Shown: in pieces, positions 52,794 to 62,106 of the stretch
How the letters are laid out: every line of letters starts with the position of its first letter
How positions within the stretch are numbered: position 1 is the stretch's first letter
Assembly: GCF_025822605.1 (NCBI RefSeq)
Contig: NZ_JACKTY010000031.1
Coordinates: forward strand, 206,476 to 270,475
DNA: 64,000 nt
Direction of reading: 5' to 3'
DNA from: Mycolicibacterium komossense
GTDB lineage: Bacteria > Actinomycetota > Actinomycetes > Mycobacteriales > Mycobacteriaceae
Translations under genes and position numbers: made by a program
Notes under the pieces: model-generated
Databases searched by the model: none
Seen by the model: only the letters and a program-made list of their open reading frames with translations
Told to the model about the DNA's origin: nothing

Positions 52794-54113
52794 ATGACCA
52801 CATCCCATCGGTTTGCCCTGCCCGACATCGGTGAAGGACTCACCGAGGCCGAGATCATCACCTGGCATGTCGCGGTCGGGGACACCGTCGCGGTAAACGA
52901 CATCCTCGTCGAGGTGGAAACGGCCAAGGCCTCGGTGGAACTGCCATCGCCGTACGCCGGGTTGATAGCCGAGCTGCACGCGAAGCCAGGGGACGCGGTC
53001 GAGGTCGGCACGGTCATCGTCAGCTTCGCCGATCCATCGGGCTCGACGGACCCGGACCCGATATCGCCCGCTGTGCCCGCCTCCGAGCGCCCTGCACCAG
53101 ACCTCCGGGCCGAGGGCGATGACGCGGCGACGACACGGCCGTCGGTGCTGGTCGGATACGGGCCAAGCCGGGTGAAAGTGGAACGGCGCCAACGTAAACT
53201 GGGATATCGAGCGCCCGGACCGACAACTCCTCTCACGGACGGTCCGCGCGCGCCGTACGCTACGCCGCCGGTGCGGACCCGCGCCAAGAGCCTTGGCATC
53301 GATCTGGCCGAGGTGATTCCGACCGGCGACTGGGGTCAGATCACCCACCGCGACCTCGCCGCCGCTTCCGGAGCTCTGCACACCCGCCCAGATGGTGCGG
53401 TAGCGCAGTCGGAGCCGGCGGAAACCCGGGTGCCAGTCAAGGGCGTGCGGAAGCTGACCGCGGAGGCCATGGTCGCCTCGGCGTTCACCGCACCGCACGT
53501 CACCGAATGGGTGACCATCGACATCACCGAATCGTGCGAACTTCTCGAACAGCTGCGGACGCGGCCGGAATTCGCAGGCCTGCGAATCACGCCGCTGCTG
53601 CTGGTGATTCGAGCCGCCCTGTCGGCGCTGCGCGCCCATCCGGAGATGAACGCCAAGTGGGACGGCGAGACCGGCGAGATCGTGCGCTATCGCGACGTGA
53701 ATCTCGGCATCGCCGCTGCCACCCCGCGCGGTCTGCTGGTGCCGAATATCAAAGCAGCGCAGACGCTCACCTCGCCGGAGCTCTGTCACCGGCTTGCCGA
53801 GCTGGTCACCGATGCCCGTGACGGGAAGACCCGCCCGGAGGCAATGGCCCGTGGCACCTTCACCATCACCAACATCGGCGTCTTCGGTGTCGACGGCGGT
53901 ACCCCTATTCTCAACCCCGGCGAAGCCGGGATCCTCTGTGTCGGGCAGATCGTCCGTCGTCCCTGGGAACACCGTGGAGAGATCGCGCTGCGCAGCGTGT
54001 GCACCCTGTCGCTGTCGTTCGACCACCGACTCGTCGACGGCCAACTAGGCAGTCAAGTGCTTGCCCACATTGCCCGCCTACTGACTGATCCCTCTCTCGC
54101 CCTGGCGATCTGA
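52794..54113 (+). CDS. bkdB: Branched-chain 2-oxoacid dehydrogenase E2 (dihydrolipoyl acyltransferase)
   Basis: The 439-residue protein has one lipoyl domain (VETAKASVE, lipoyl Lys about 45), an acidic/Pro linker, an E1/E3-binding domain (APYATPPVRTRAKSLGIDL), and the catalytic domain ending SFDHRLVDG (His about 411, Asp about 415). It transfers branched acyl groups to CoA and forms the complex core. GGAGG lies nine bases before the ATG. Confidence 0.88.
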   Translation: MTTSHRFALPDIGEGLTEAEIITWHVAVGDTVAVNDILVEVETAKASVELPSPYAGLIAELHAKPGDAVEVGTVIVSFADPSGSTDPDPISPAVPASERPAPDLRAEGDDAATTRPSVLVGYGPSRVKVERRQRKLGYRAPGPTTPLTDGPRAPYATPPVRTRAKSLGIDLAEVIPTGDWGQITHRDLAAASGALHTRPDGAVAQSEPAETRVPVKGVRKLTAEAMVASAFTAPHVTEWVTIDITESCELLEQLRTRPEFAGLRITPLLLVIRAALSALRAHPEMNAKWDGETGEIVRYRDVNLGIAAATPRGLLVPNIKAAQTLTSPELCHRLAELVTDARDGKTRPEAMARGTFTITNIGVFGVDGGTPILNPGEAGILCVGQIVRRPWEHRGEIALRSVCTLSLSFDHRLVDGQLGSQVLAHIARLLTDPSLALAI

Positions 54114-54169
54114 AGCAACCCGGAGCTGCACCCGTGAGACCCCCTAACGGCCCTAGAACGGAGACCACC

Positions 54170-55216
54170 ATGGACCACACCGACGTTACGACTCCCGATG
54201 ACGCCGAGTTCGAGAAAATCGTGCACTGCACTGATCCGGACACCGGGCTCGACTCGGTGATCGCCATCCACAGCACCACCCTCGGTCCGTCGCTCGGTGG
54301 AATCCGGATGAAGCGCTACCCCAGTCACGACGCAGCCGCCGCCGACGCGAAGCGACTCGCTCAGGCGATGTCATACAAGGCTGCGATGGCCGGGCTCGAT
54401 CTCGGGGGTGGCAAGAGCGTCATCAATGCCGACCCGACCGCGCAGAATCGAGCGGAATTGTTGCTTGCGCACGGGCGTGCCATCGAAGCCCTTGGCGGTC
54501 AATACATTCCCGCGGTCGACATGGGAACCACCATCGCGGATCTCGATCTGATCGCCGGGGTGGTGACCACCGTGTCGAGCCGGCTGCGCGACCCGTCCGA
54601 GTTCACCGCCGCTGGCGTGGTGGCCGCGATCCGTGCCGCCGTCCAGGAAACCGAGGGAGTCTCGCTCGACGGCGTACGGATCGGCATACAGGGGCTCGGC
54701 AATGTCGGCGCCCGCATCGCGCTGCTGCTGTTCGCGGAAGGCGCGCGCCTGGTCGTCGCCGATATCGACACCGAACGCGCTCACCGGGTCGCGGCGAGCA
54801 CCGGCGCGCAGGTCGTCTCCCCGGCCGAGGTGTTGACCGCCGAGGTCGATGTGTTGTGCCCGTGTGCCGCCGGTGGCGTGGTTACGACCGCCCGCACGGA
54901 CAGTCTGCCCGCCCGGTACGTGATCGGTGCGGCCAACAATGTGCTCGCCGATCCGGCGCTGGCCGCGCGACTCCGCGAACGCGACATCGTCCACGTGCCC
55001 GATTTCGTCGCCAACGCCGGCGGGTTGATCGCCTGCGCCGCCGAGGTGATCCAGGATGACACCGGCCTACACGCCCGGGTGGAGAACATCGGAGAAACGA
55101 CCCTGAGTCTGTTACGAGCGGCCGATGTCCGCGGACAGGACACTGTCACCACAGCGCTGCAACTGGCCAAAGAACGGATCGCCGACCGCCGCGCCGTCGC
55201 GGGCAGCGTCCGATGA
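54170..55216 (+). CDS. Leucine/valine dehydrogenase (Glu/Leu/Phe/Val dehydrogenase family)
   Basis: The 348-residue dehydrogenase has the conserved GPSLGGIRM, two catalytic Lys residues in SYKAAMAGLDLGGGK (Lys70 and Lys82), the VDMGTTIADLDLI segment and the NAD motif GIQGLGNVGARIA. It deaminates leucine, valine or isoleucine to the 2-oxo acids used by the surrounding dehydrogenase complex. Phenylalanine preference cannot be excluded. ACGGAGA precedes the ATG at 54170. A deaminase gene between E2 and E3 ties both catabolic steps to one transcript. Confidence 0.85.
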   Translation: MDHTDVTTPDDAEFEKIVHCTDPDTGLDSVIAIHSTTLGPSLGGIRMKRYPSHDAAAADAKRLAQAMSYKAAMAGLDLGGGKSVINADPTAQNRAELLLAHGRAIEALGGQYIPAVDMGTTIADLDLIAGVVTTVSSRLRDPSEFTAAGVVAAIRAAVQETEGVSLDGVRIGIQGLGNVGARIALLLFAEGARLVVADIDTERAHRVAASTGAQVVSPAEVLTAEVDVLCPCAAGGVVTTARTDSLPARYVIGAANNVLADPALAARLRERDIVHVPDFVANAGGLIACAAEVIQDDTGLHARVENIGETTLSLLRAADVRGQDTVTTALQLAKERIADRRAVAGSVR

Positions 55217-55253
55217 ACCGAAGCCGACCGGGATACGACACGAAGACGCCCGA

Positions 55254-56636
55254 ATGACGGAAAAGACAACGGATCTGGTCATCCTCGGCGGCGGCTCCGC
55301 CGGTTACTCCTGCGCCCTGCGCGCAGCCCAACTGGGTCTGTCGGTCGTCCTGGTCGAGAAGGATCGGCTCGGGGGCACCTGCCTGCACAACGGATGTATT
55401 CCGACCAAGGCACTGCTGCACGCCGCCGAGGTCGCCGACACCGCCCGCGACGGCGCGGAGATCGGCGTGCTCACTCGGATGGACGGTATCGACATGACCG
55501 CCGTGCACTCCTACAAAACGAACATCGTTGACAAGCTGTACAAAGGGTTGCGCGGGTTGGTCGCCTCGCGGCAGATCGATCTCGTCGAAGGTGTGGGGCG
55601 TTTTGTCGGACCGCGATCGGTCGAGGTAGCCGATACCCGCTACACCGGCCGCGCGGTGGTCCTGGCCACCGGTTCGTACGCGAAGACGCTGCCAGGTCTC
55701 GAAATCGGTGGCCGCATCGTCACCTCGAACCGCGCTCTCGAACTCGACGCGGTGCCTCGCCACGCAATCGTGCTCGGGGGCGGCGTCATCGGGGTCGAAT
55801 TTGCCAGCCTGTGGCGGTCATTCGGCGCCGAGGTCACCCTCGTAGAGGCTGCCGACCGGCTGCTACCCGGTGAGGACCCGTCCATGTCCAAAGCCCTCGA
55901 ACGCGCCTTTCGTAAGCGTGGTATCACCGTGCGCACCGGGGTGGGTCTACGCGACGCCGCGCAGACCGCCGACGCGGTGGTCGCCGGCCTCGACTCGGAC
56001 GAGCGGATCGAGGCCGATGTGCTGTTGGTCGCTGTCGGCCGCGGGCCGAACACCACCGGCCACGGTTTCGAGGAGGCCGGCATCGCCCTCGACCGGGGAT
56101 GGGTACGCACCGACGAGCAGCTACGCACCACGATCGACGAGGTGTACGCGGTAGGAGACATCGTGGCCGGGCCGCAGCTCGCCCACCGTGGCTTCCAACA
56201 CGGTATTTTCGTCGCCGAACAGATCGCCGGCTTGGCACCGCACCCGATCTCCGATAGCGGAATCCCGCGGGTGATCTACAGCACCCCGGAGATCGCCTCA
56301 GTGGGATTGACCGAGGCCGCGGCCCGCGAGATCCACGGCGAGATCAGCACTGTCACCTATGATCTCGCAGGGAATGGGAAGTCTCAGATCCTGGGCACCG
56401 CCGGCGCGGTCAAGCTGATCAAGGCTGCGCCCGCCGAACAGGAAGGTCCCGTTGTGGGCATCCACCTGATTGGTGCCAGGGTCGGGGAACTGATCGGCGA
56501 AGCCCAACTGATCTACAACTGGCAGGCCGAACCCGCGGACGTCACCCCGTTCCTGCACGCCCATCCGTCGCAGAACGAGGCTCTGGGTGAAGCCTTCCTC
56601 GCGCTCGCCGGTAAGCCGCTGCACACCCACGGCTGA
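55254..56636 (+). CDS. lpdA: Dihydrolipoyl dehydrogenase (E3)
   Basis: The 460-residue flavoprotein has GGGSAGYSCALRAAQLG, the redox pair Cys43 and Cys48 (GGTCLHNGCIPTK), an NAD domain GGGVIGVEFASLW, VYAVGDIV, and the C-terminal HAHPSQNEALGEAF His-Glu pair. It reoxidises the E2 lipoyl group with NAD. As a dedicated E3 it is separate from the general Lpd of the genome. It closes the bkd operon; no clear terminator follows. Confidence 0.87.
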   Translation: MTEKTTDLVILGGGSAGYSCALRAAQLGLSVVLVEKDRLGGTCLHNGCIPTKALLHAAEVADTARDGAEIGVLTRMDGIDMTAVHSYKTNIVDKLYKGLRGLVASRQIDLVEGVGRFVGPRSVEVADTRYTGRAVVLATGSYAKTLPGLEIGGRIVTSNRALELDAVPRHAIVLGGGVIGVEFASLWRSFGAEVTLVEAADRLLPGEDPSMSKALERAFRKRGITVRTGVGLRDAAQTADAVVAGLDSDERIEADVLLVAVGRGPNTTGHGFEEAGIALDRGWVRTDEQLRTTIDEVYAVGDIVAGPQLAHRGFQHGIFVAEQIAGLAPHPISDSGIPRVIYSTPEIASVGLTEAAAREIHGEISTVTYDLAGNGKSQILGTAGAVKLIKAAPAEQEGPVVGIHLIGARVGELIGEAQLIYNWQAEPADVTPFLHAHPSQNEALGEAFLALAGKPLHTHG

Positions 56637-56915
56637 CCAGCATCGGGTGCCGGTCGTACAAGTGACCTGATGGCGATTCCCGAGCGGTGCCTCCGAGGAA
56701 CGTTCTCGAGTGGACCGGACAGCACGCTTTTCACCATCAGCACCATTCACCCTGTGCCTTAACAGATTCCGACCGACGGATCCTGGGGAGCCGATCTCAG
56801 CAGCGGGTTGGCATGCCCGGCCTTCGACGTGATGCGTTGCTTCGGGATGGATGATGGTGCAGAACGAGCGCCCCATGCCACACCGTAACTGGCAGAAGCC
56901 AGCTCAGCGCTGACG

Positions 56916-57173
56916 CTATCCGGGGTCGTCGATATGCGCGCGGCATGCCCGCGTGATGACGTCGACCCAGATCTGCGGATCGTTGGCCCGCAGGTTGTGG
57001 TCGACTGCGGGTACCTCCTCGAACACAGCGCGCGGGATCAACGCGGCAAGTTGGCGCAGCGGCCACGACGGACGGATATCGTTCTGCGGGGCGATGAACG
57101 CCATAGCGACGGTGGAGTCAGCGAGCCGGCGGAAGAGATCGTCTTCATGAATCCACTGCACGAATGACGTAGA
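56916..57173 (-). pseudogene. C-terminal remnant of an alpha/beta hydrolase
   Basis: The frame ending at 56916 reads the last quarter of an alpha/beta hydrolase: WIHEDDLFRRLADSTV, MAFIAPQNDIRPSWPLRQL, then FEEVPAVDHNLRANDPQIW with the catalytic His. The N-terminal domain with the Ser elbow is absent, and upstream codons are unrelated, so this is a 5'-deleted gene. The 56637-56915 stretch beside it holds no gene. Confidence 0.6.
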
Positions 57174-57521
57174 AGGGTGGATAACCGGCGCCGAGTTCAC
57201 CAATTCCGAGCGGGATGGGAGTGGGGAACAGTGCGCCACTTCCCCACTGTGTTGTCCCAGCTCGCACTGTCTCATTTCCCGTCTCACACGGATACGCTCA
57301 CGGCGGACCTGCCGCGGAGTTGAGCTACCACTCAGGTGACGCGCGGCCGATGGCCGTTCCGGCCTGAATATCGTTTGGCTGCTGTAGTTCTCGTGAATCC
57401 GGGAACACGTCCATCATCGGTTCACTCCGGATCGGAATCGATTGAACACCATGATGGCATGATCCACATTGGCACTGTCAACCCGGACGCGACAGCACTA
57501 ACAGGGTCTGTCGGGCATACG
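57174..57521. other. 348-bp stretch without a recognisable gene
   Basis: The stretch lies between the hydrolase remnant and the end of the iminopeptidase gene. Neither strand encodes a recognisable domain, and no strong hairpin or repeat was seen. Confidence 0.4.
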
Positions 57522-58484
57522 TCAGCGTTTGAATAGGTCTCCTGCGGTGAAGCGGGTGATGGCGTCCATAACGGCGGTCTTCATTGCCGGGCTGCCGGTG
57601 TGTCCTGCGTCCTCGACGACAATGAGTTCGGCCCGCGGCCAAGCCCGCGCGAGTTCCCAGGCGGTCAATAGCGGCGCGGAAAGGTCGAGCCGTCCATGGA
57701 TGAGGATGCCGGGGATTTCGGCGAGCAGGTGGGCGCCGCGCAGCAGTTCGTCGTCTCGCAGCCACGCGTGGTGGGCGAAGTAGTGGGTGCAAATCCGTAC
57801 GAACGCCAGTCGCTGCTCACCGAGCTTGGCACTGTACTGTCCTGGGCTGCCTTGAGTTTCGTGGGCGATAGCGGCGTCCTCCCAGGCACACCACTCGCGC
57901 GCCGCGTTCGCGCGTACTTCGGGGTCTGGATCATCCATGAGTTGCCGATAGCCATCGACGAGGTTGCCGTCGCGCAGCGATTCGGGAAGACCAGCACGGA
58001 AGCGCTCCCACTGCTGGGGCAGGAGCAGTCGAAGGCCACGATAGAGCCAGTCGATCTCGCGTGGTCGGGTCATCGTGACCCCGACAAGGATGATGCCTTC
58101 AACATGTGCGGGATAGCGTTGCGCGTAGGCAAGAATCAACGTGGACGCCCAGGACCCTCCATAGAGCAGCCACCGCTGCACACCCAGGTGCCGGCGAAGC
58201 GCTTCCATATCGGCCAGCAGATGCTTGGTGGTGTTGACCGACATGTCCGTGCCCGGATCCGCGGCGCTGGGAACGCTGCCTCCGCATCCACGTTGATCGA
58301 ACGAGGCAACCTGAAAGACGTTGTGATCGAATGCCTTATATGCGGTGCGGGACCGGCCGCTGCCGGGACCGCCGTGTACCAGCACGACCGTCCGGCCCGC
58401 AGAATTGCCCCGGCACTCCCAATACATCTGGTTACCGTCACCGACGTCGAGCAGCCCTTGACTGCGCGGCCCTCCCATGGCCAT
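57522..58484 (-). CDS. pip: Proline iminopeptidase (alpha/beta hydrolase)
   Basis: The 320-residue peptidase of family S33 has VHGGPGSGRS (oxyanion), FDQRGCGGS, the nucleophile elbow LYGGSWASTLILAYAQ, HGRLDLSAP with the acid Asp, and EDAGHTGS with the His. These enzymes release N-terminal proline from peptides in the cytoplasm. AAGGGGG precedes the ATG at 58484. It stands alone between the decayed hydrolase and the KstD-like gene. Confidence 0.85.
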   Translation of the reverse strand: MAMGGPRSQGLLDVGDGNQMYWECRGNSAGRTVVLVHGGPGSGRSRTAYKAFDHNVFQVASFDQRGCGGSVPSAADPGTDMSVNTTKHLLADMEALRRHLGVQRWLLYGGSWASTLILAYAQRYPAHVEGIILVGVTMTRPREIDWLYRGLRLLLPQQWERFRAGLPESLRDGNLVDGYRQLMDDPDPEVRANAAREWCAWEDAAIAHETQGSPGQYSAKLGEQRLAFVRICTHYFAHHAWLRDDELLRGAHLLAEIPGILIHGRLDLSAPLLTAWELARAWPRAELIVVEDAGHTGSPAMKTAVMDAITRFTAGDLFKR

Positions 58485-58700
58485 TGCACCCCCTTAGTTC
58501 GGCACGATAGCTCAGCGACTACCGCTCGGCGTCTGCGACGGGCCACACCGCAATGACACGGAACGCATAACCGCCCTGCGGCCAGTTGACTGAACTTCGA
58601 AGAGCCTTCCGAACCGAGCAGGGACGCGCAGACGATTGGGAACGCCACATACTTCCGAGGGGAAGGTCACGCCTTTACTAAGGGTCGGCAAAGGCGGCGG

Positions 58701-60371
58701 TCAGAGGGCGTGGGCGGCGGCGCGGCCCGCGGCGCGACCGCTGAAGATGCAGCCGCCCAGAAAGGTGCCTTCCAGTGCGTTGTAGCCGTGCACGCCACCG
58801 CCGCCGAATCCGGCGACCTCCCCGGCGGCATACAGCCCGCCGATCGGGGTGCCGTCAACGCCCAAGGCGCGCGATGATAGGTCGGTTTGTATGCCGCCCA
58901 GCGTCTTTCGAGTCAGGATGTGCATCTTCACCCCGATCAGCGGCCCGGCCTCGGGGTCCAGGATGCGGTGCGGTGCAGCGGTGCGCCCGATCCGGTCGCC
59001 GATGAAGCGGCGCGAATTGCGGATGCCCTGGACTTGGGCGTCCTTGCTGTAGGGATTGGCCATCTGCAGGTCGCGAGATTCGATCTGAGCCCGGATCGTG
59101 GCGGGGTCCAGCAGGGGCTGGTCGGTCAGCTTGTTCATCCGGGCGACGAGGTCTTCCAGGTCGGTGGAGACCACGAAGTCCGCACCGTGTTCCTTGAAGG
59201 CCTCCACCGGACCTGGCGCGCCCTTGCTCAGCGCCCGTTCGCGCAGGAACGCCTTCTTGTCCTTGTTGGTGATGTCAGGATTCTGTTCTGAGCCCGAGAG
59301 GGCGAATTCCTTGCCGATCATCTTCTGGGTGAGGATGAACCAGGAGTGGTCGTAGTCCGCGATGTCGGGAGTGGTGCGCAGGTAGCGCAGCGTGCCGAGG
59401 GTGTCGTAACCCGGCAGGTAGGGCTGCGGGAGACGGCGGCCGAGGGCGTCGAACCACATCGAGGACGGTCCGGGCAGCACGCGGATGGCGTGCTTGGGCC
59501 AGATCGGATTCCAGTTCTGGATGCCTTCGGTGTAGTGCCACATGCGGTCCCGATTCACCAACCGAACCCCGGAATCGGCGGCGATGTCGAGCATCCGACC
59601 GTCCACGTGGGCTGGTACGCCGGTGATCATCGAAGTCGGTGGGGTGCCCATCCGCTTGGGCCAGTACTTGCGGACGATGTCGTGATTGGCGCCGATACCA
59701 CCGGTGGTGATGATGACAGCCTGGGCCGACAGCTCGAACTCGCCCACTTTGTCGCGGTTGGACGAAGCGCCGCGCACCGCGTCGTCGGGGGCCAGGACGG
59801 TGCCGCGCACCCCGGTGGCGGTCCCATTGGTGAGGATCAGTTCATCGACCTGGTGGCGATGATTAAAGGTGACCAGGCCACGCTTCTCGGCGTCAAGGGC
59901 GGAGTTGACGAAGGGTTCGACGACCCCGGTGCCGGTGCCCCAGGCGACGTGGAAGCGCGGCACGGAGTTGCCGTGGCCGTTGCAGGTCAGGTCGCCGCGT
60001 TCGGCCCAGCCAACGGTGGGCAGGAATTTGATGCCGCGGCTGGTGAGGTAGTCGCGCTTCTCCCCAGCGGCAAATTCGACATAGGCCCGCGCCCACTTGA
60101 CCGCCCAGGCGTCTTCGTCATCGAGGCGGTCGAACTTGGCGCTGCCCTGCCAGTCGTTCCAGGCCAACTCCAGGGAGTCCTTGACCCCGAAGTGACGCTG
60201 CTCCGGGCTGTCAACCAGGAAGATGCCACCGAAGGACCAGAATGCCTGACCGCCGAGGTTGGCGCGGTTCTCCTGGTCGATGACGACGACTTTCTTGCCG
60301 CGGCGGGTGAGCTCGTGGGTGGCGACCAATCCGGCTAGGCCCGCGCCGACGACGATGACGTCTGCGTCCAT
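58701..60371 (-). CDS. FAD-binding dehydrogenase (Rv0785/KstD-like)
   Basis: The 556-residue flavoprotein of the succinate dehydrogenase/fumarate reductase flavoprotein superfamily has VVGAGLAGLVATHELTRRG at the N-terminus, FWSFGGIFLVDSPEQRHFG, an ITTGGIG segment and the C-terminal AAGEVAGFGGGGVHGYNAL. It resembles actinobacterial Rv0785-type and 3-ketosteroid delta1-dehydrogenase-related proteins; the substrate is not established. The ATG at 60371 has GGAG eight bases upstream. It is divergent from a TetR gene, with a perfect palindrome between them. Confidence 0.82.
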   Translation of the reverse strand: MDADVIVVGAGLAGLVATHELTRRGKKVVVIDQENRANLGGQAFWSFGGIFLVDSPEQRHFGVKDSLELAWNDWQGSAKFDRLDDEDAWAVKWARAYVEFAAGEKRDYLTSRGIKFLPTVGWAERGDLTCNGHGNSVPRFHVAWGTGTGVVEPFVNSALDAEKRGLVTFNHRHQVDELILTNGTATGVRGTVLAPDDAVRGASSNRDKVGEFELSAQAVIITTGGIGANHDIVRKYWPKRMGTPPTSMITGVPAHVDGRMLDIAADSGVRLVNRDRMWHYTEGIQNWNPIWPKHAIRVLPGPSSMWFDALGRRLPQPYLPGYDTLGTLRYLRTTPDIADYDHSWFILTQKMIGKEFALSGSEQNPDITNKDKKAFLRERALSKGAPGPVEAFKEHGADFVVSTDLEDLVARMNKLTDQPLLDPATIRAQIESRDLQMANPYSKDAQVQGIRNSRRFIGDRIGRTAAPHRILDPEAGPLIGVKMHILTRKTLGGIQTDLSSRALGVDGTPIGGLYAAGEVAGFGGGGVHGYNALEGTFLGGCIFSGRAAGRAAAHAL

Positions 60372-60405
60372 TGGTCATACTCCTTCGAAGTGTCGGTTCA
60401 TCACG

Positions 60406-60431
60406 TATCCGATACGATAATGCATCGGATA
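60406..60431. promoter_or_regulatory. Perfect inverted repeat TATCCGAT-10-ATCGGATA, candidate TetR operator
   Basis: Arms at 60406-60413 and 60424-60431 flank a 10-base AT-rich spacer in the 59-bp gap between the flavoprotein and TetR genes. The right arm touches the TetR start codon. Arm spacing of 18 bp centre to centre fits a TetR dimer or pair. Confidence 0.65.
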
Positions 60432-61123
60432 TGGCTGAGTATCGAATGGTGGTGGAGATGACAACAACGGCATCATCGGCGTCGGCGCGGTCGCCACGAG
60501 ATACCCCCTCGCCGGCGGCGTCACCCCGTGTGACCAAGCGCCGCGCGGAAACCCGCGCCCGACTGATGGAGGCGGCGTTTCGGGTGTTCGCCGACAAGGG
60601 GTTTGGTCAAGTCCGCATCGAGGATGTGTGCACTGCCGCCGGCTACACCCGCGGGGCGTTCTACTCCCAATTCGAGAGCCTCGACGAGCTGTTCTTCACT
60701 CTCTATGACGAGCGCGCCCGGCTCATCGCCGCCCAGGTCGCCGAGTCCCTCACCACCGACGAGGCCGACACCCCGATAGACGTGCTGATCGAACGCGTCG
60801 CGGCCACCCTGCTGTTGGACCGCGACTGGCTGCTCGTCAAGACCGACTTCCTGCTTCATGCCGCGCGCCATCCCGACGTCGCCGAACGTCTCGCCCTCCA
60901 CCGCTCCGCACTGCGTCTGGCGGTCGAACAACGACTTCAGTCAGCCAGCGAAAGGCTCAGCCTGCCCGAGTCCAACGGTGACATCCCCGCCGCCGCCCGC
61001 GCCGTCATCGCCGCCTACGACGGCGTCACCGTGCAACTGCTCCTCGACGGAGACATCACGGCCGCTCGAGCCTGGCTCACCCAACTCCTCGGCACTCTCC
61101 TCGACCGGGGACACAACTCGTGA
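60431..61123 (+). CDS. TetR family transcriptional regulator
   Basis: The 230-residue protein has a disordered leader of about 30 residues, a TetR helix-turn-helix (VRIEDVCTAAGYTRGAFYSQF) and a helical C-terminal domain. The ATG at 60431 overlaps the palindrome arm, which would make the transcript almost leaderless; an ATG at 60458 is the alternative start. It probably represses itself and the divergent KstD-like gene. Confidence 0.85.
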   Translation: MAEYRMVVEMTTTASSASARSPRDTPSPAASPRVTKRRAETRARLMEAAFRVFADKGFGQVRIEDVCTAAGYTRGAFYSQFESLDELFFTLYDERARLIAAQVAESLTTDEADTPIDVLIERVAATLLLDRDWLLVKTDFLLHAARHPDVAERLALHRSALRLAVEQRLQSASERLSLPESNGDIPAAARAVIAAYDGVTVQLLLDGDITAARAWLTQLLGTLLDRGHNS

Positions 61124-61237
61124 CGAGAGCCAACCCCGGCCATTCACACTGACCTCGAACCCGCGATAGGCCCGCCGAACAGCCGGTTTACCGGTCTTGC
61201 TAAACCCGACCAACGACGAGTGACGAACGCAGTTCGG

Positions 61238-62035
61238 TTAGGTGGGGGAGGGGGTCGGGTCGATGAGTTTCGCGCGGTAGGAGGCGGGGGATTCGCCGAA
61301 TGTTCGTCGGAACAGGGCGATAAAGGCGCTTGCCGTGGCATAGCCGAGGTTGAGCGCGATGCTGGTCACCGGCTGCTGTTCGGCCAGCATTTCCAGCGAG
61401 CGCACCAGGCGTGCACGTTGGCGCCAACCAGAGAAAGTGAAACCTGTCTGGTCAACGAAACGGCGGCTGAGGGTTCGGTCGCTGACGGACACCAGTGAGG
61501 CCCAGTCCCGAATTCCCCGGGGATCGCCGGGGTCGGCGATGAGCGCTTGGGCGACGTGCAGTGCCTGGTGATCACTGGGCAGCGGCAGGGTGAATGAGTC
61601 GGTTGGTAGGCCCTCGATCTCATCGAGGATCACCTCGCATATGTGCCGGTCCACAGCGGTGTCGGCCGGCCCGGCAGGCCAGGTTGCTGCCCGCAATACA
61701 GCCTCGCGCAGCAATCCGGAAGCGCGAATGGTGCGAACCGTCAGCGGGAGTTGTTGCCTTGCCCTTTCCGCTACGTACACGGTCCACCCATCCAACGGTC
61801 CGTGCGAGCGCGCCCAGTGGATCTGATGCGGAGGGATCCATACCGCATGAGTTGCTGGCACCACCCACATTCCCGTTTCCGTGCCGATCGTCAGTAACCC
61901 TCTGCGCGACCCGAGGAGCTGGCCCTCTGGATGGCAATGAGGCATCGAGGTGTGTTCTTTGTGTTCACGCCCGCACCCGGCAACAAGGGTTTTGCCCGGG
62001 GGTAGCGCAATCGCGGTGGGCCCGTAAAGATTCAT
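61238..62035 (-). CDS. AraC family transcriptional regulator (cupin sensor)
   Basis: The 265-residue protein has a cupin N-terminus (CHPEGQLLGSRRGLLTI, VWIPPHQIHWARS) and a C-terminal AraC domain: RDWASLVSVSDRTLSRRF, then VTSIALNLGYATASAFIALF and FGESPASYR. Such cupin-AraC proteins often control an adjacent exporter or enzyme. It is divergent from the methyltransferase gene with only about 70 bp between, so that gene is the likely target. Confidence 0.85.
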   Translation of the reverse strand: MNLYGPTAIALPPGKTLVAGCGREHKEHTSMPHCHPEGQLLGSRRGLLTIGTETGMWVVPATHAVWIPPHQIHWARSHGPLDGWTVYVAERARQQLPLTVRTIRASGLLREAVLRAATWPAGPADTAVDRHICEVILDEIEGLPTDSFTLPLPSDHQALHVAQALIADPGDPRGIRDWASLVSVSDRTLSRRFVDQTGFTFSGWRQRARLVRSLEMLAEQQPVTSIALNLGYATASAFIALFRRTFGESPASYRAKLIDPTPSPT

Positions 62036-62106
62036 GGCAGCTTCCAGCTATTTTGTGGCGTCTGCAGCTTACTAATGACAGGCCCCCGCTGGTTATGTTT
62101 CCTCGC

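Noticed and set aside
62037..62070. GCAGCTT repeated at 62037 and 62064 as an AraC operator
   Set aside because: The repeat is only seven bases, its first copy overlaps the regulator's start codon region, and the 27-bp period is off helical phase.
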